A DNA stretch of 53,712 bases from an uncultured Verrucomicrobiales bacterium (GTDB lineage Bacteria > Verrucomicrobiota > Verrucomicrobiia > Verrucomicrobiales > DEV007), in the NCBI GenBank assembly GCA_937891465.1, contig CALAHF010000040.1, positions 1 to 53,712 of the forward strand, read 5' to 3'. Below are positions 43,635-53,665 of this stretch, in pieces. Each line of letters opens with the position of its first letter. Position 1 is the stretch's first letter. The translations under genes were made by a program, and so were the position numbers. Under the pieces are notes generated by a model that was not told the DNA's origin, did not search any database, and was given only the letters and a program-made list of their open reading frames with translations.

Positions 43635-46600
43635 ATGACTAGAATGATTCTTCGAAGCGTGCTGGCGTTGATCCTGCTTATTTCGAGCGGGCTGAAGGCG
43701 GAGGACTATCGCAAATCGATTCGCAACACATCTCCCATTCTTTATTGGGACTTTGAAAATCAGCCGGAAGAAACCGGAACTATCAAAGGCGATGTGAAAT
43801 TCGGAGTTTCTGGTCCGACTTCAAAAACCGCCAAGTTGCTGCCGGCAAAAAACAAGGGAGCCACATTCGGCGGTGATGGTGCTCGAATCGTGGTGAAAGA
43901 CCCCGGGCCGGGCAGCCAGTTTGATTTCGAAAACGGAGATCCAATCGCGATCGAATGCTGGGTAAATCCAACCGAAATTTCTTCCGGGGCTCACGCTTAC
44001 ATCATCGGAAAGGGACGCACGGGAAACAGCGGATTTTCAGCAAACAACCAAAACTGGGCGCTTCGTTTGACGGGTGAAAAAGGAGATGGGATGCCGAATT
44101 TCCTTTTCCGAAGTCGCGATGGAAAAGTAATGAAGGGCGATTTTCATCGATGGAAAGCAGATAGCGGAATCAAACTGAACTCCGGCTGGCATCACTTGGC
44201 TATCACTTATGTTTTTGGAAAACCGGATTCAGTTCGCACATGGATCGATGGCGAAAAAGTGACCGGCACCTGGGACATGGGCGGAAAAACTGAACAAGAA
44301 CCGTTTGTTGATGACGACGAAATTTGGGTCGGTTCAACATCGAAAGGAAGTGCCAGTAACAGTTTTCGGGGATCCATTGATGAGCTTGCCGTCTACCGAC
44401 TCGAATTTGACGAAGAACACCTCGCGGCTCGCGTGAAGATTCCCGAGTATCAGCCACTGGTCGATACCGCCGCTATTCCTGACGGCAAGGTTCGTGTCGA
44501 GATCATTGAGAATCTCGGGGTGAAGAAAAAGTGGCCGCGACGCTTTCCGGATGCCGATCCGAAGCAGGAATTTATCGACGATTCCTTCGCGTTCTATCAG
44601 ATGCCGCAAAAATACAATGACACCGGTCTGCGTGACGATCGCTCCAATCCATTGATGGTTCGGGCCAGCACAAAAGCCATGTTACCAGAAAAAGATTTGC
44701 GAATTGTCCTGCGAACGCGGGGAGCCGGCCGTCTGTGGATGGACGGAAAAATGATCGCCGAAACCGCATTTGCCTACACGGGTGGGGGAGCTCACAACAG
44801 CGTGATGGCAACGACATTGCGGCACTCTCCAGAAATGCGAATCCTCGGCCCGGGCGATCGGGAAAGTCTTGTGATTCTAAAAGGAGACGGGAAGCCTCAC
44901 GTGTTTGTCCTCGAAACAATTTTAGGCAACGGCTCCGTTCGCGCATCTCTTGGTGAAACAAGTGTCAGCATTTCTGAAGCAGGTGGAGAGTTTTATTTAC
45001 TGTCTCCGAAAGAAGAAAAAGTGTGGCTCTCTGAAAAGGGGTGGGACGATTTCCGCCAGCGGCGCATCGGCTTTTTTCGTGACCTGGATTCAAAAAAACG
45101 ACGAGTCGCCGGTTCAAACGAACAGAATTATTGGAAACAACGCCATGCTTACGCTTCCAAAATTGTCAGTGGAAAATTAAAGACGAACGAGATTGATAGC
45201 CTCTTAAAAGCAAGCTGGGAAAAAGCTGCCAGCGAAGGACCAACAAGCGCCTTGGCAAAAGAAGTGCAGGCCATTTTTTCTGAAAAGTGTTTCCGTTGCC
45301 ATGGCGAAAAGGTAAAGGGTGGACTCCGGCTGGATGATCACGATGCCATTCTAAAAGGCGGCGATTCGGAATCGCCCGCTCTTGTCGCGTGTAAGCCGGA
45401 AGAGAGTTTTCTCGTCGAACTAATCCATCCTGAAGCAGAAGATCGAATGCCGCCGAAGGGAGATGCGCTTTCGGAAAAAGAACGCGCCACGATCCAGGAA
45501 TGGATCGCTAAAGGGGCGGAACGATTTGATAGGGTTGACTCATCGATCGAACCCTCTTTGATCGTGAATGATTTACATTTTCTTCGCCGCGCAACGCTGG
45601 ACATTGTGGGTCTTGTCCCAAGCCCCGAAGAGATTGAAGCCTTTCTAGCAGATGACGAATCCCGCCGCGCCAATGCGATTGATCGCCTTCTGGCTGATGA
45701 TCGCTGGGCCGATCACTGGGTCAGTTACTGGCAGGATGTATTGGCGGAAAATCCCAATATTCTCAAACCCACGTTGAACAACACGGGACCGTTTCGTTTC
45801 TGGATTTACGAATCGCTCCTCGATAACAAACCGATGGACCAGTTCGTAACTGAATTGGTAAAAATGGAAGGAAGCTCACTCATCGGAGGTCCGGCAGGTT
45901 TTGGTTTGGCCTTTCAAAATGACGTGCCGATGGCGGCAAAAGCTAACACGATCGGAACGGCTTTTCTCGGAGTCGAAATGAAGTGCGCCCGGTGTCATGA
46001 TGCGCCGTATCACGAATCAAAACAGCGGGATCTATTTGAACTGGCGGCGATGCTGAATCAGGAAGGAATCAAGTTGCCCACGAGTTCAACGGTGCCGGCA
46101 GGCTCAATTCCGGCCAGTCGAAAACCCCTCATTGAAATTACTTTGAAGGCTGGTGAAACGATCGAACCCCGCTGGCCGTTTGGTGATTTATCGGGAGCGG
46201 CCACAACTCCCGTCTGGGCAGAAGTTGAATCGATGCGGGAAAAGGTCGCGTGGAAACTCACTTCTCCGCACAATGAGCGCTTTGCTCAAGTCATGGCAAA
46301 CCGAGTGTGGAAACGCCTGTTGGGGACGGGATTTGTTGATCCGGTCGATGATTGGGAAGCGGGGAAACCGACCCACCCAAAATTGCTTGGTCGATTGGCA
46401 GATCATTTTGTGGCCACTGGTTATGACTTGAAGGAAATGGTACGCGTGGTGATGAACTCAGAAGCGTATCAGCGGGAATCACGTCCGGAGGTGATCGGTC
46501 AGGACCCTACGTTTTCTCATCAAATCCAACGTCGCATGAGTGCAGAACAGGTCGTCGACTCTCTGTTTTCGATTTCTGGAAAACCGCTCGATTCCGAAGA

Positions 46601-47255
46601 ACTCACCATGGACAAGGACGGAACGCAGGTTGAGAAAAACATGATCAATCTCGGCCTGCCGCGGCGTGCGTGGGAATTCACGTCGCTTTCGAACGAGCGC
46701 GACCGACCGAGTTTGGCTATTCCAAAAGCGCAGGCAGTGGTTGATGTGTTAGAGAATTTTGGATGGCGAAGCGCACGGGCCGAGCCAAAAAGCGAACGCG
46801 AAACGGCTCCAAATGTTCGTCAGTCCGCCATCATCGCAAACGGATTGATGGGTCGTTGGGTTACTACATTGACGGAGGAGCACGCGTTGACCAAATTGGC
46901 CCTCCGCCCCGAGATGACGCTGGACGAATTTATCGATTCCGTTTTCTTACGCATTCTCTCCCGCTTGCCCTCAGCATCGGAACGGATTTTATACGCGGAG
47001 CTGCTGAGCGAAGGTTTTGATTCACGAATCGTTCCAGAAGCCAAGCGTCAGCGGCCAAAAAAGTGGGATCAACTTGGGCACGTCGCGTGGTCAAATCACC
47101 TTTCGGCTGAGGCAAACTCGATTAAAATAGAAATGGAAAAGCGGGCCGCGATCGGAGATTTTCCAACGGTTGCCCTGAAACAAACTTGGCGAGAGAACGT
47201 CGAAGACATGCTCTGGGCGATGTTAAATTCGCCTGAGTTTATCTTCGTGCCGTAA
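43635..47255 (+). CDS. LamG + PSCyt1 + DUF1549 + DUF1553 secreted cytochrome protein
   Basis: A 1206-residue exported protein. Signal peptide (LRSVLALILLISSGLKAED) is followed by a LamG domain (about 30-270; FENQPEETG, IECWVNPTEIS, WHHLAITYVFG), an unassigned region (about 280-480; RLWMDGKMIAETAF), a PSCyt1 haem domain (IFSEKCFRCHGEKVKGGLRL, EDRMPPKGDALSEKE, WIAKGAER), DUF1549 (FLRRATLDIVGLVPSPEE, CARCHDAPYHESK) and DUF1553 (FAQVMANRVWKRLLGTGFVDP, QRRMSAEQVVDSLFSISG). Residues 630-644 (RFDRVDSSIEPSLIV), in the linker after PSCyt1, are one translated 45-bp palindromic element. It pairs with the DUF1501 gene 18 bp downstream. Confidence 0.93.
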   Translation: MTRMILRSVLALILLISSGLKAEDYRKSIRNTSPILYWDFENQPEETGTIKGDVKFGVSGPTSKTAKLLPAKNKGATFGGDGARIVVKDPGPGSQFDFENGDPIAIECWVNPTEISSGAHAYIIGKGRTGNSGFSANNQNWALRLTGEKGDGMPNFLFRSRDGKVMKGDFHRWKADSGIKLNSGWHHLAITYVFGKPDSVRTWIDGEKVTGTWDMGGKTEQEPFVDDDEIWVGSTSKGSASNSFRGSIDELAVYRLEFDEEHLAARVKIPEYQPLVDTAAIPDGKVRVEIIENLGVKKKWPRRFPDADPKQEFIDDSFAFYQMPQKYNDTGLRDDRSNPLMVRASTKAMLPEKDLRIVLRTRGAGRLWMDGKMIAETAFAYTGGGAHNSVMATTLRHSPEMRILGPGDRESLVILKGDGKPHVFVLETILGNGSVRASLGETSVSISEAGGEFYLLSPKEEKVWLSEKGWDDFRQRRIGFFRDLDSKKRRVAGSNEQNYWKQRHAYASKIVSGKLKTNEIDSLLKASWEKAASEGPTSALAKEVQAIFSEKCFRCHGEKVKGGLRLDDHDAILKGGDSESPALVACKPEESFLVELIHPEAEDRMPPKGDALSEKERATIQEWIAKGAERFDRVDSSIEPSLIVNDLHFLRRATLDIVGLVPSPEEIEAFLADDESRRANAIDRLLADDRWADHWVSYWQDVLAENPNILKPTLNNTGPFRFWIYESLLDNKPMDQFVTELVKMEGSSLIGGPAGFGLAFQNDVPMAAKANTIGTAFLGVEMKCARCHDAPYHESKQRDLFELAAMLNQEGIKLPTSSTVPAGSIPASRKPLIEITLKAGETIEPRWPFGDLSGAATTPVWAEVESMREKVAWKLTSPHNERFAQVMANRVWKRLLGTGFVDPVDDWEAGKPTHPKLLGRLADHFVATGYDLKEMVRVVMNSEAYQRESRPEVIGQDPTFSHQIQRRMSAEQVVDSLFSISGKPLDSEELTMDKDGTQVEKNMINLGLPRRAWEFTSLSNERDRPSLAIPKAQAVVDVLENFGWRSARAEPKSERETAPNVRQSAIIANGLMGRWVTTLTEEHALTKLALRPEMTLDEFIDSVFLRILSRLPSASERILYAELLSEGFDSRIVPEAKRQRPKKWDQLGHVAWSNHLSAEANSIKIEMEKRAAIGDFPTVALKQTWRENVEDMLWAMLNSPEFIFVP
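45521..45565. repeat. 45-bp palindromic element, copy 7 (single, inside PSD1)
   Basis: Left arm ACGATTTGATAGGGT, centre TGACTCATCGATCGA, right arm ACCCTCTTTGATCGT. The arms match at 11 of 15. It is in frame between the haem domain and DUF1549. The peptide RFDRVDSSIEPSLIV aligns with the hemW-encoded RINRVCSTNEP, and the in-frame TGA of the consensus has become a sense codon. Confidence 0.78.
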
Positions 47256-47273
47256 TGTCCAAACAAGGTAGCA

Positions 47274-48560
47274 ATGAATCGCAGAATATTCATCAAAACA
47301 GCCAGTAGCAGCGGTCTTTCGATTGCCAGCGGAGCATTGTTGTCCGCCAATGAACGGACGGTCGCTGATATTCCGTTTGGAAAAGTCGAACACGTCATCC
47401 AAATCTGGTTGGGCGGCGGAGCGTCGCAGATTGACACGTGGGATCCAAAAAAATTGGGCGACGCAAAATCGCGGAAAGCAGGATCGTATTATCCGGCGAT
47501 CGATACAAATATGCCCGGAGTTCAAGTGTGCGAGCACCTGAAGCACTGCGCAGGAATGATGGACAAAATCACTGCGTTGCGAACAGTGAATCATGATGTG
47601 ATCGACGAACACGCCGCAGCAACCAATCGGATGCACACGGGTCGTAACGTTAGTGGGACGATTGTTTACCCATCCATTGGTTCCTGCGTTGCCCATGAAA
47701 AGGGGGCTGCAGCGGAAGGCGTTCCAGCCTATGTGGTGATCGGGTATCCCAACATCGCTCGCGGACCGGGGTTCCTTGGAGCAGAATCTGGGTTTTTATA
47801 TCTGTTAGACACCGCCGCAGGTCCAGCGGGTTTGAAGCGCCCCGATATCATTTCGGACACTCGACAAGCCCGTCGTGAACGACTTTTGAAAGAAATGCGC
47901 AAGTCAGCGATCGAGAATCGGAAGGGCAAAAAAATCGCAGACTACGACACAACGGTCGAAGCAAGTCTGAAACTGACTGGACCTGAATTTATGAGTGTAT
48001 TCGATCTCAAATCCGAAAAAGGAGATTTGAGAAGTCAGTATGGCGGTGAATTTGGGCAGCGGTGCCTGTTGGCGCGGCGCCTGATCCAAAGGGGCACCCG
48101 CTTTATTGAAGTGTCTCACAATATGAATTTTGTAAACGGAACCGGTTGGGATACCCACAATGAAGGGCAATTGAACCAGCATATTTTGATTCAGGAATTG
48201 GACCGGGCTATGTCAACTCTCATCACCGATCTGGAAAATCATCAACTTCTGGACAAAACGCTGATCGTCGTAAACACCGAATTCGGCAGGCCCGCAAGTT
48301 TCGATGGGCGCGGCGGTCGGGGTCATCAAGGCACGGCCTTTTCGGTAGTGCTGGCTGGCGGCGGACTAAAACATACCGGTGCCTACGGTGAGACTGACGA
48401 CCTTTCGAAAACAGTTCTTGAGAATCCTGTCACCGTTCCTGATTTATTCGCAACGGTTCACGCGAGCATGGGAATCGACCCGGCAAAAGAGCTCTACGAT
48501 GGCGATCGTCCGATTCCGATCACAGATCGCGGGAAACCGATTCACGCTTTGTTAGCATGA
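47274..48560 (+). CDS. DUF1501 family protein
   Basis: A 428-residue DUF1501 protein. The N terminus [20 protein letters not shown] is a twin-arginine-like export signal. Family text: [60 protein letters not shown] and [20 protein letters not shown] then [16 protein letters not shown]. It is 18 bp behind the LamG-PSD1 gene, with an AAGG ribosome site, and overlaps the cardiolipin synthase start by four bases (ATGA), so all three are likely one operon. Confidence 0.93.
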   Translation: MNRRIFIKTASSSGLSIASGALLSANERTVADIPFGKVEHVIQIWLGGGASQIDTWDPKKLGDAKSRKAGSYYPAIDTNMPGVQVCEHLKHCAGMMDKITALRTVNHDVIDEHAAATNRMHTGRNVSGTIVYPSIGSCVAHEKGAAAEGVPAYVVIGYPNIARGPGFLGAESGFLYLLDTAAGPAGLKRPDIISDTRQARRERLLKEMRKSAIENRKGKKIADYDTTVEASLKLTGPEFMSVFDLKSEKGDLRSQYGGEFGQRCLLARRLIQRGTRFIEVSHNMNFVNGTGWDTHNEGQLNQHILIQELDRAMSTLITDLENHQLLDKTLIVVNTEFGRPASFDGRGGRGHQGTAFSVVLAGGGLKHTGAYGETDDLSKTVLENPVTVPDLFATVHASMGIDPAKELYDGDRPIPITDRGKPIHALLA

Positions 48561-50065
48561 TTTTTGATCTTCTTTCAACCATCGCTAAGACTCCCGGACC
48601 AGACTCATTGGTCGACCTTTTTTCGCGTCTCTTTTCCAGCTGGACGCTGTGGACTATCGTCATATTGGTGACTCAGATTTTTGCGATTCTCAGCATCATG
48701 AACGTGGTGATGAGAGCGCGCACGGTTACGGGAACGTGGGCGTGGGCGCTGGCGTTATTTTCATTCCCAGTCCTCGCGGTCCCCCTCTACTGGATCTTCG
48801 GGCGCCGAACGTTTAGGGGATATTTTGAGCGAATGAGAGACGTCCGCGAAAAGCACGAAGACCTGATGGAAGAGGTTTCCGAAGCACTCCGGCCCCACTT
48901 TATCGACTACCTCCCCGATAAATACCGGGATTTTTCAGTACTCGAAAAATTAAGTGAACGGCGATTCAGCGATGACAATCAAGTCGAGTTACTCATCAAT
49001 GGAGAGGCGACATTTGATTCTATTTTTGAAGCCATCGACAACGCAAAAAGTTACGTGCTCATTCAGTTTTTCATTTTGAAAGACGATAATCTCGGACAAG
49101 AATTACAAAAGCGGCTGATTGAAAAAGCAAAAGAAGGTGTCCGGATTTTCGTGCTTTACGATGAAATCGGTAGCCACAAATTGTCCTCAGCCTATGTCGC
49201 TACCCTGCGAAAGGGCGGCGCTCAGGCCTCAGCATTTCACACCCGGCGCGGAAAAAGTAATCGTTTCCAAATCAACTTTCGAAACCACCGGAAAATTGTC
49301 GTAGTTGACGGAGCCGCTGCGTTCGTGGGAGGACACAATGTCGGTGACGAATACCTTGGCAAAAGTGAACGCTTTGGAAATTGGCGAGACACCCACGTTA
49401 AAGTTCGCGGACCATCCGTTTTAAGCATTCAGTTTATTTTCCTCAATGACTGGTATTGGGCAACCCGAGAGATTCCCTCGCTTGACTGGTTCCCTAAATT
49501 TCAGGCGCCCTCCAATGGGATGACGGTTCTCCCACTTCCAACCGGCCCTATTGATGAAGTTGAAGGGGCCACCCTTTTCTTCCTCAATGCGATCAACAAC
49601 GCCGATGAAAAAATTTGGATCACAAGTCCTTATTTTGTTACAGACGAATCCATCCGTGCCGCCCTGCAGCTCGCGGCAATGAAGGGTATCGACGTTCGAA
49701 TAATGATCCCGTTCAAGCCTGATAAATACACACCCTGGCTTGCAACATTTTCATATCTCGCAGAAATGGAAGCCGCAGGTGTCCTGATTTTTCGTTACAC
49801 AGATGGCTTCCTCCACCAAAAAACGATGTTGATCGATGATCGCCTGGGAAGCGTTGGCACCGCGAACTTGGACAACCGATCACTGCGATTGAATTTTGAA
49901 ATCAGCATCATCGTGCTTGATAAGTCATTCTGTTCCGAATTAGAAACAATGCTTGTCGCAGATTTTAAAAAATGCCACGAAGTTGGCGCGAAGGACTACA
50001 CTGAGAGGCCGCTTTGGTTTCGAATTGGAGTTAGAATCGCAAGACTTGCCGCCCCAATCCTTTAA
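48557..50065 (+). CDS. cardiolipin synthase, phospholipase D family
   Basis: A 502-residue membrane enzyme that condenses phosphatidylglycerol to cardiolipin. Two N-terminal spans (about 30-52 and 58-80, [17 protein letters not shown] and [20 protein letters not shown]) precede two PLD motifs: [17 protein letters not shown] and [16 protein letters not shown] then [12 protein letters not shown], with an ending like [12 protein letters not shown]. The start ATG lies inside the DUF1501 stop codon (48557-48560). The link to the cytochrome pair is positional, and a functional link is not evident. Confidence 0.92.
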   Translation: MIFDLLSTIAKTPGPDSLVDLFSRLFSSWTLWTIVILVTQIFAILSIMNVVMRARTVTGTWAWALALFSFPVLAVPLYWIFGRRTFRGYFERMRDVREKHEDLMEEVSEALRPHFIDYLPDKYRDFSVLEKLSERRFSDDNQVELLINGEATFDSIFEAIDNAKSYVLIQFFILKDDNLGQELQKRLIEKAKEGVRIFVLYDEIGSHKLSSAYVATLRKGGAQASAFHTRRGKSNRFQINFRNHRKIVVVDGAAAFVGGHNVGDEYLGKSERFGNWRDTHVKVRGPSVLSIQFIFLNDWYWATREIPSLDWFPKFQAPSNGMTVLPLPTGPIDEVEGATLFFLNAINNADEKIWITSPYFVTDESIRAALQLAAMKGIDVRIMIPFKPDKYTPWLATFSYLAEMEAAGVLIFRYTDGFLHQKTMLIDDRLGSVGTANLDNRSLRLNFEISIIVLDKSFCSELETMLVADFKKCHEVGAKDYTERPLWFRIGVRIARLAAPIL

Positions 50066-50080
50066 CATCGCCAACCTGAA

Positions 50081-50629
50081 TCAGAGTTTGTTGTTTCTCT
50101 TGTAGGTCTCGATATCGAGCGTAATCCGCTTAATTTCATTCTCCAAATCGTTGATCTGCGTTCGGCGAGTACTTGTTAAGATGGGGTTAAGAGTCTTTGA
50201 CTTAATCTCCGCTTTCTTAAATTCGATATCACGCTTCATCTGAGCGATATCCTCTATTCTAACTTGGATATATCGCGGAGTTGTTGAGTTCACGGTGCTA
50301 TTCGCTGAAGCCACCTTCGGAGCGGACTTCAATGGCAGTCGTTTAACAAAACTCTGGTCCGCCGCTGACAGCTTCAAAATCGGCAAATCAAATCGAGACG
50401 AATCGGACTGGCGCACAATAGTAATTTGATCGTCGGAACGCCCCAGAATCTCGACCTGCAACTCCCGGCCATTGGCGTCCGTGATCAATCGACTGACAGG
50501 ATAGGAAACACTTTCATTATCGCCATCACTTCCCCCACTCTCCCCTAACTTCTGGCAAGAGGAGATCGTAAGCAACAACAGCGCCATGGCTGCGGTGATT
50601 GGGCTGGTTATATATCCAGAACTCTTCAT
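50081..50629 (-). CDS. small SHD1-like lipoprotein with coiled-coil tail
   Basis: A 182-residue lipoprotein (lipobox near AMALLLLTISSCQK). An SHD1-like domain (about 45-95; RLITDANGRELQVEILGRS, IVRQSDSSRFDLPILKLSA, DQSFVKRLP) is followed by a charged helical tail (about 115-182; EDIAQMKRDIEFKKAEIKS) with heptad-like spacing. It is a tandem paralogue of the gene 4 bp upstream, and the two are clearly one operon. The function of the domain in bacteria is unknown. Convergent with cardiolipin synthase (15-bp gap). Confidence 0.82.
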   Translation of the reverse strand: MKSSGYITSPITAAMALLLLTISSCQKLGESGGSDGDNESVSYPVSRLITDANGRELQVEILGRSDDQITIVRQSDSSRFDLPILKLSAADQSFVKRLPLKSAPKVASANSTVNSTTPRYIQVRIEDIAQMKRDIEFKKAEIKSKTLNPILTSTRRTQINDLENEIKRITLDIETYKRNNKL

Positions 50630-50633
50630 AGCT

Positions 50634-51218
50634 TCACTTTAGACGTTCCAGCTCCACAATCTCTTGTTCGATCTCAGCCCTTTCCTCTTCAAGAAGTCCA
50701 ACCTCTCGAATCATTCCTCGAAGACGAGGCGAACTTGGAGCAAGTGTGGTTGAACGCTGTTTTGCCTCTAGGACTTCTATTTCTTCAATCAAGCGGGAAA
50801 GCCGTTCGTGAGCATTTTGAAGTTTCACCTCCAATACAGGAGTCAATCCACCAGGGCGCTCAGATTCCTCAAGATTCACCTCTCCGCTACTTTCAACCGT
50901 GGTCAAAAATTGCTGATCAGCAATTGAGATTGATGAAATAGGAAGCACATAATTTTTCCCATCTGCTTTTCGACTGAATTGAATCTTGTCGAAGGTCTTC
51001 CCTGTGATGGTAACGGCAATCTGCTTCCCCTCACTATTTGTGATCGTTCGCTCGAGCGGTAAAGAGGATTTCGTAGCCGTTTGAACTCTTGGAGCAGGAG
51101 CAACGATCACATCCTCTTTTACGGACGCTCCAACTTTCGGCGGCTCACACGAACTCAGCAACAATGCCGAGAACAGCACCACTCCTGATTGTTTCAATTT
51201 AGAAAACCGACTCTTCAT
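50634..51218 (-). CDS. small SHD1-like lipoprotein with coiled-coil tail
   Basis: A 194-residue lipoprotein (VVLFSALLLSSCEPP, lipobox Cys near 24). The SHD1-like domain (about 55-105; RTITNSEGKQIAVTITGKT, FSRKADGKNYVLPISSIS) precedes a long charged helix (about 125-194; LQNAHERLSRLIEEIEVLEA, EEERAEIEQEIVELERL) that should form a coiled coil. It matches its downstream paralogue in layout, so this is a local duplication. It diverges from the DUF1592-family gene with only 20 bp between starts. Confidence 0.82.
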   Translation of the reverse strand: MKSRFSKLKQSGVVLFSALLLSSCEPPKVGASVKEDVIVAPAPRVQTATKSSLPLERTITNSEGKQIAVTITGKTFDKIQFSRKADGKNYVLPISSISIADQQFLTTVESSGEVNLEESERPGGLTPVLEVKLQNAHERLSRLIEEIEVLEAKQRSTTLAPSSPRLRGMIREVGLLEEERAEIEQEIVELERLK

Positions 51219-51232
51219 ATCTCAAAGCGTAG

Positions 51233-51238
51233 CCTATA
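51233..51238 (+). promoter_or_regulatory. TATAAT-like -10 box before the DUF1592-family gene
   Basis: The text CTATAATGAG overlaps the first ATG. It is a plausible sigma-70 -10 element, which would place the transcript start near the second ATG (51257). No convincing -35 box was seen at 16-18 bp upstream. Confidence 0.3.
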
Positions 51239-53665
51239 ATGAGCTACTCAATAGGGATGACGCAAACGAAAACTACGCCATCATGGACGTGCAAATGCCC
51301 CTCGTGCGAATTTATTGAAACCCCTGTGAAGAAGTCTCAATCAAAAATCAAAGGATCAACTCACCTCATTGTTTTCGGCATCTCCGCTGCAATCCTGAGT
51401 AGCTCCTTTTACTATTTGACCCGAACCACTCCAGAATCTCGGTTCGATGATGAAATTGAGCCGATTCTGGCTGCGTATTGCTACGACTGCCATGGCGACG
51501 GAATGGACAAAGGCGACATCGTTCTCGACGACTTTGAATCGATCCAGCACCTGCTTTCTGAGTTCAATACATGGGACGGAGTCTATACGAATATTGAAGG
51601 GTTTCTGATGCCTCCAACTGACAAAGCCCAACCCACTGACGAAGAGCGCGCAAAATTGATTGCGTGGATCGAGCGGGATGTCTTCAAACTCGATCCGGAA
51701 AACCCTGATCCCGGCCGTGTCACCATCCGGCGCCTTAATCGAGAGGAATACAACAACACGATTCGTGACCTTGTTGGGATCGACCTTCAACCCGCCAACG
51801 ATTTTCCTGAAGATGATACCGGTTATGGATTCGACAATGTTGGCGACGTCCTCACTCTCTCGCCAGCACTGCTTGAGAGATACGTGCAGGCCAGCGGCGC
51901 AGTTCTCGATCAAGTCATTTTCACCGACGTCCCCTCACCTTCCACCAAACTTTGGGGTGGCGGACAATATGTCAAACGAAGCGGAGGTCCCGACGTCAAC
52001 TCAGGGACGATGTCCAGCAATGCCACGCTCGGCGTCAAATTTAATGTTCCTGCCGATGGCGAATACCGCATTGAAATTCGCGCCAGCGGCTCCCCTGCAA
52101 AAAACGAATGGCCCATCATGCGAGTGAAAACAGAAAAAGGCCCCACCAAAGATTTTCGTGTCGATAAAACCCGCGAAAACACACGCGACTACATTCTGAA
52201 CGCCAAATGGAAAAAAGGAGATGGTCGCTGGATCGACATTGAATTCATCAACGACCTATATGATCCCGGGGCAAAAGACCCCCGCGCCCGCGATCGAAAT
52301 TTGTACCTCCATGGGGTCAGTATCATCGGTCCACTCAATCAGAAATTACCTCCGCCATCGAAAACTCATCTTGCTCTGTATTCTGCTGCTGATGAAAAGG
52401 CCCAAGATCCTGAACGTGCTCGACAAATTATCACTAATTTCGCGGGAAAGGCATGGCGGCGTCCCGTCGAAGAACACGAAATTGATCGCCTTTTTAGATT
52501 CTACAAAGACGTTCGCGACACTGAAAAAGGCTCCTTTGACGAAGGCGTAAAACTTGCCCTTCAGGCCAGCCTCATCTCACCGAACTTCCTTTTTCGAGGC
52601 GAAGTCCGTGAGCGACCCGGTGACTCAGGAAAAATCAGCCCCATCGACGAATTCGCTCTCGCGAGCCGCCTTTCCTACTTTCTATGGAGTTCAATGCCAG
52701 ACACAGAACTCTTCGACCTAGCCGAAAAAAATCAGCTCCGCGAAAATCTCGATACCCAGATCGAACGCATGCTTCGAGATCCAAAAGCCACCGCCCTCAC
52801 TAAAAACTTCGCAGGTCAATGGCTCCAACTTCGCAACCTTCAGATCGCTTCTCCCGATCCCAAAACCTACCGCGATTGGAATTCAGAACTGAAAGATTCC
52901 ATGCGCAAGGAAACCGAAACTTTCTTCTCTGCTATCGTTCGCGACAACCGGCCCGTTCTCGATTTCATCACTGCGGATTACACCTTTGTTGATGAGCGCC
53001 TCGCCAAATTTTACGGAATCCCCAATGTGAAAGGAAATAAATTTCAGCGCGTCAGCCTGACCGATGATTTGCTGCAGCAGCGAGGAGGCGTCCTGACCCA
53101 CGCCAGCATCCTGACAATCACCTCAAACCCAACTCGCACCTCCGCTGTAAACCGCGGCAACTTCGTTCTCGAAAACCTTCTCGGCACCCCGCCCCCGCCG
53201 GCACCCGCCGACGTCCCCGCGCTCGAGGAATCCGGGAAAGGAAACAACAGCGGCAAGACCCTCCGCCAGCAGCTCGAAATTCATCGTAAAAAGAAACAGT
53301 GCGCAAGCTGCCATGAGCGAATGGACCCAATTGGATTTGGTCTTGAAAATTTCGATGGAATCGGACGCTGGCGTGACAAAGAATCCGGCAATCCTATCGA
53401 TTCATCCGGGGAACTCTACACCGGCGAAAAATTCAGCGGCCCCGCCGAATTAAGAAAAATTCTTGCCGATTCAAAATCCGAAGCCTTCCTCCGCTGCCTC
53501 ACCGAAAAGCTCATGACATATGCTCTCGGACGAGGGATCGAATATTACGACAAGCCCGCAATGACAGAGATCGCACACACGACTGCTGAGAAAGGTTACC
53601 ACTTTCACGAACTCGTCAAAGCCATCGTTCACTCCACCCCCTTTCAAAAAAGTCGGGCGAATTGA
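51239..53665 (+). CDS. DUF1587/DUF1592/DUF1595/DUF1588/DUF1585 cytochrome protein
   Basis: An 808-residue membrane-anchored protein. The N terminus holds a CxCxxC pattern ([10 protein letters not shown]) and one membrane span (about 40-62, [18 protein letters not shown]). Next come a PSCyt1-like haem domain ([31 protein letters not shown]), DUF1587 ([19 protein letters not shown]), an insert, DUF1595 ([20 protein letters not shown]), DUF1592 ([20 protein letters not shown]), DUF1588 ([20 protein letters not shown] and [19 protein letters not shown]) and DUF1585 ([19 protein letters not shown]). In this phylum a DUF1552 gene usually follows, beyond the window. A TATAAT-like box overlaps ATG 51239, so the real start may be ATG 51257. 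Confidence 0.93.
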   Translation: MSYSIGMTQTKTTPSWTCKCPSCEFIETPVKKSQSKIKGSTHLIVFGISAAILSSSFYYLTRTTPESRFDDEIEPILAAYCYDCHGDGMDKGDIVLDDFESIQHLLSEFNTWDGVYTNIEGFLMPPTDKAQPTDEERAKLIAWIERDVFKLDPENPDPGRVTIRRLNREEYNNTIRDLVGIDLQPANDFPEDDTGYGFDNVGDVLTLSPALLERYVQASGAVLDQVIFTDVPSPSTKLWGGGQYVKRSGGPDVNSGTMSSNATLGVKFNVPADGEYRIEIRASGSPAKNEWPIMRVKTEKGPTKDFRVDKTRENTRDYILNAKWKKGDGRWIDIEFINDLYDPGAKDPRARDRNLYLHGVSIIGPLNQKLPPPSKTHLALYSAADEKAQDPERARQIITNFAGKAWRRPVEEHEIDRLFRFYKDVRDTEKGSFDEGVKLALQASLISPNFLFRGEVRERPGDSGKISPIDEFALASRLSYFLWSSMPDTELFDLAEKNQLRENLDTQIERMLRDPKATALTKNFAGQWLQLRNLQIASPDPKTYRDWNSELKDSMRKETETFFSAIVRDNRPVLDFITADYTFVDERLAKFYGIPNVKGNKFQRVSLTDDLLQQRGGVLTHASILTITSNPTRTSAVNRGNFVLENLLGTPPPPAPADVPALEESGKGNNSGKTLRQQLEIHRKKKQCASCHERMDPIGFGLENFDGIGRWRDKESGNPIDSSGELYTGEKFSGPAELRKILADSKSEAFLRCLTEKLMTYALGRGIEYYDKPAMTEIAHTTAEKGYHFHELVKAIVHSTPFQKSRAN

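Noticed and set aside
6754-45565. Palindromes as operator sites of one regulator
   Set aside because: Three copies lie deep inside coding sequence, the copies differ much in sequence and sit in all gap types, and several are doublets. A mobile element explains this better, though secondary regulatory use is not excluded.
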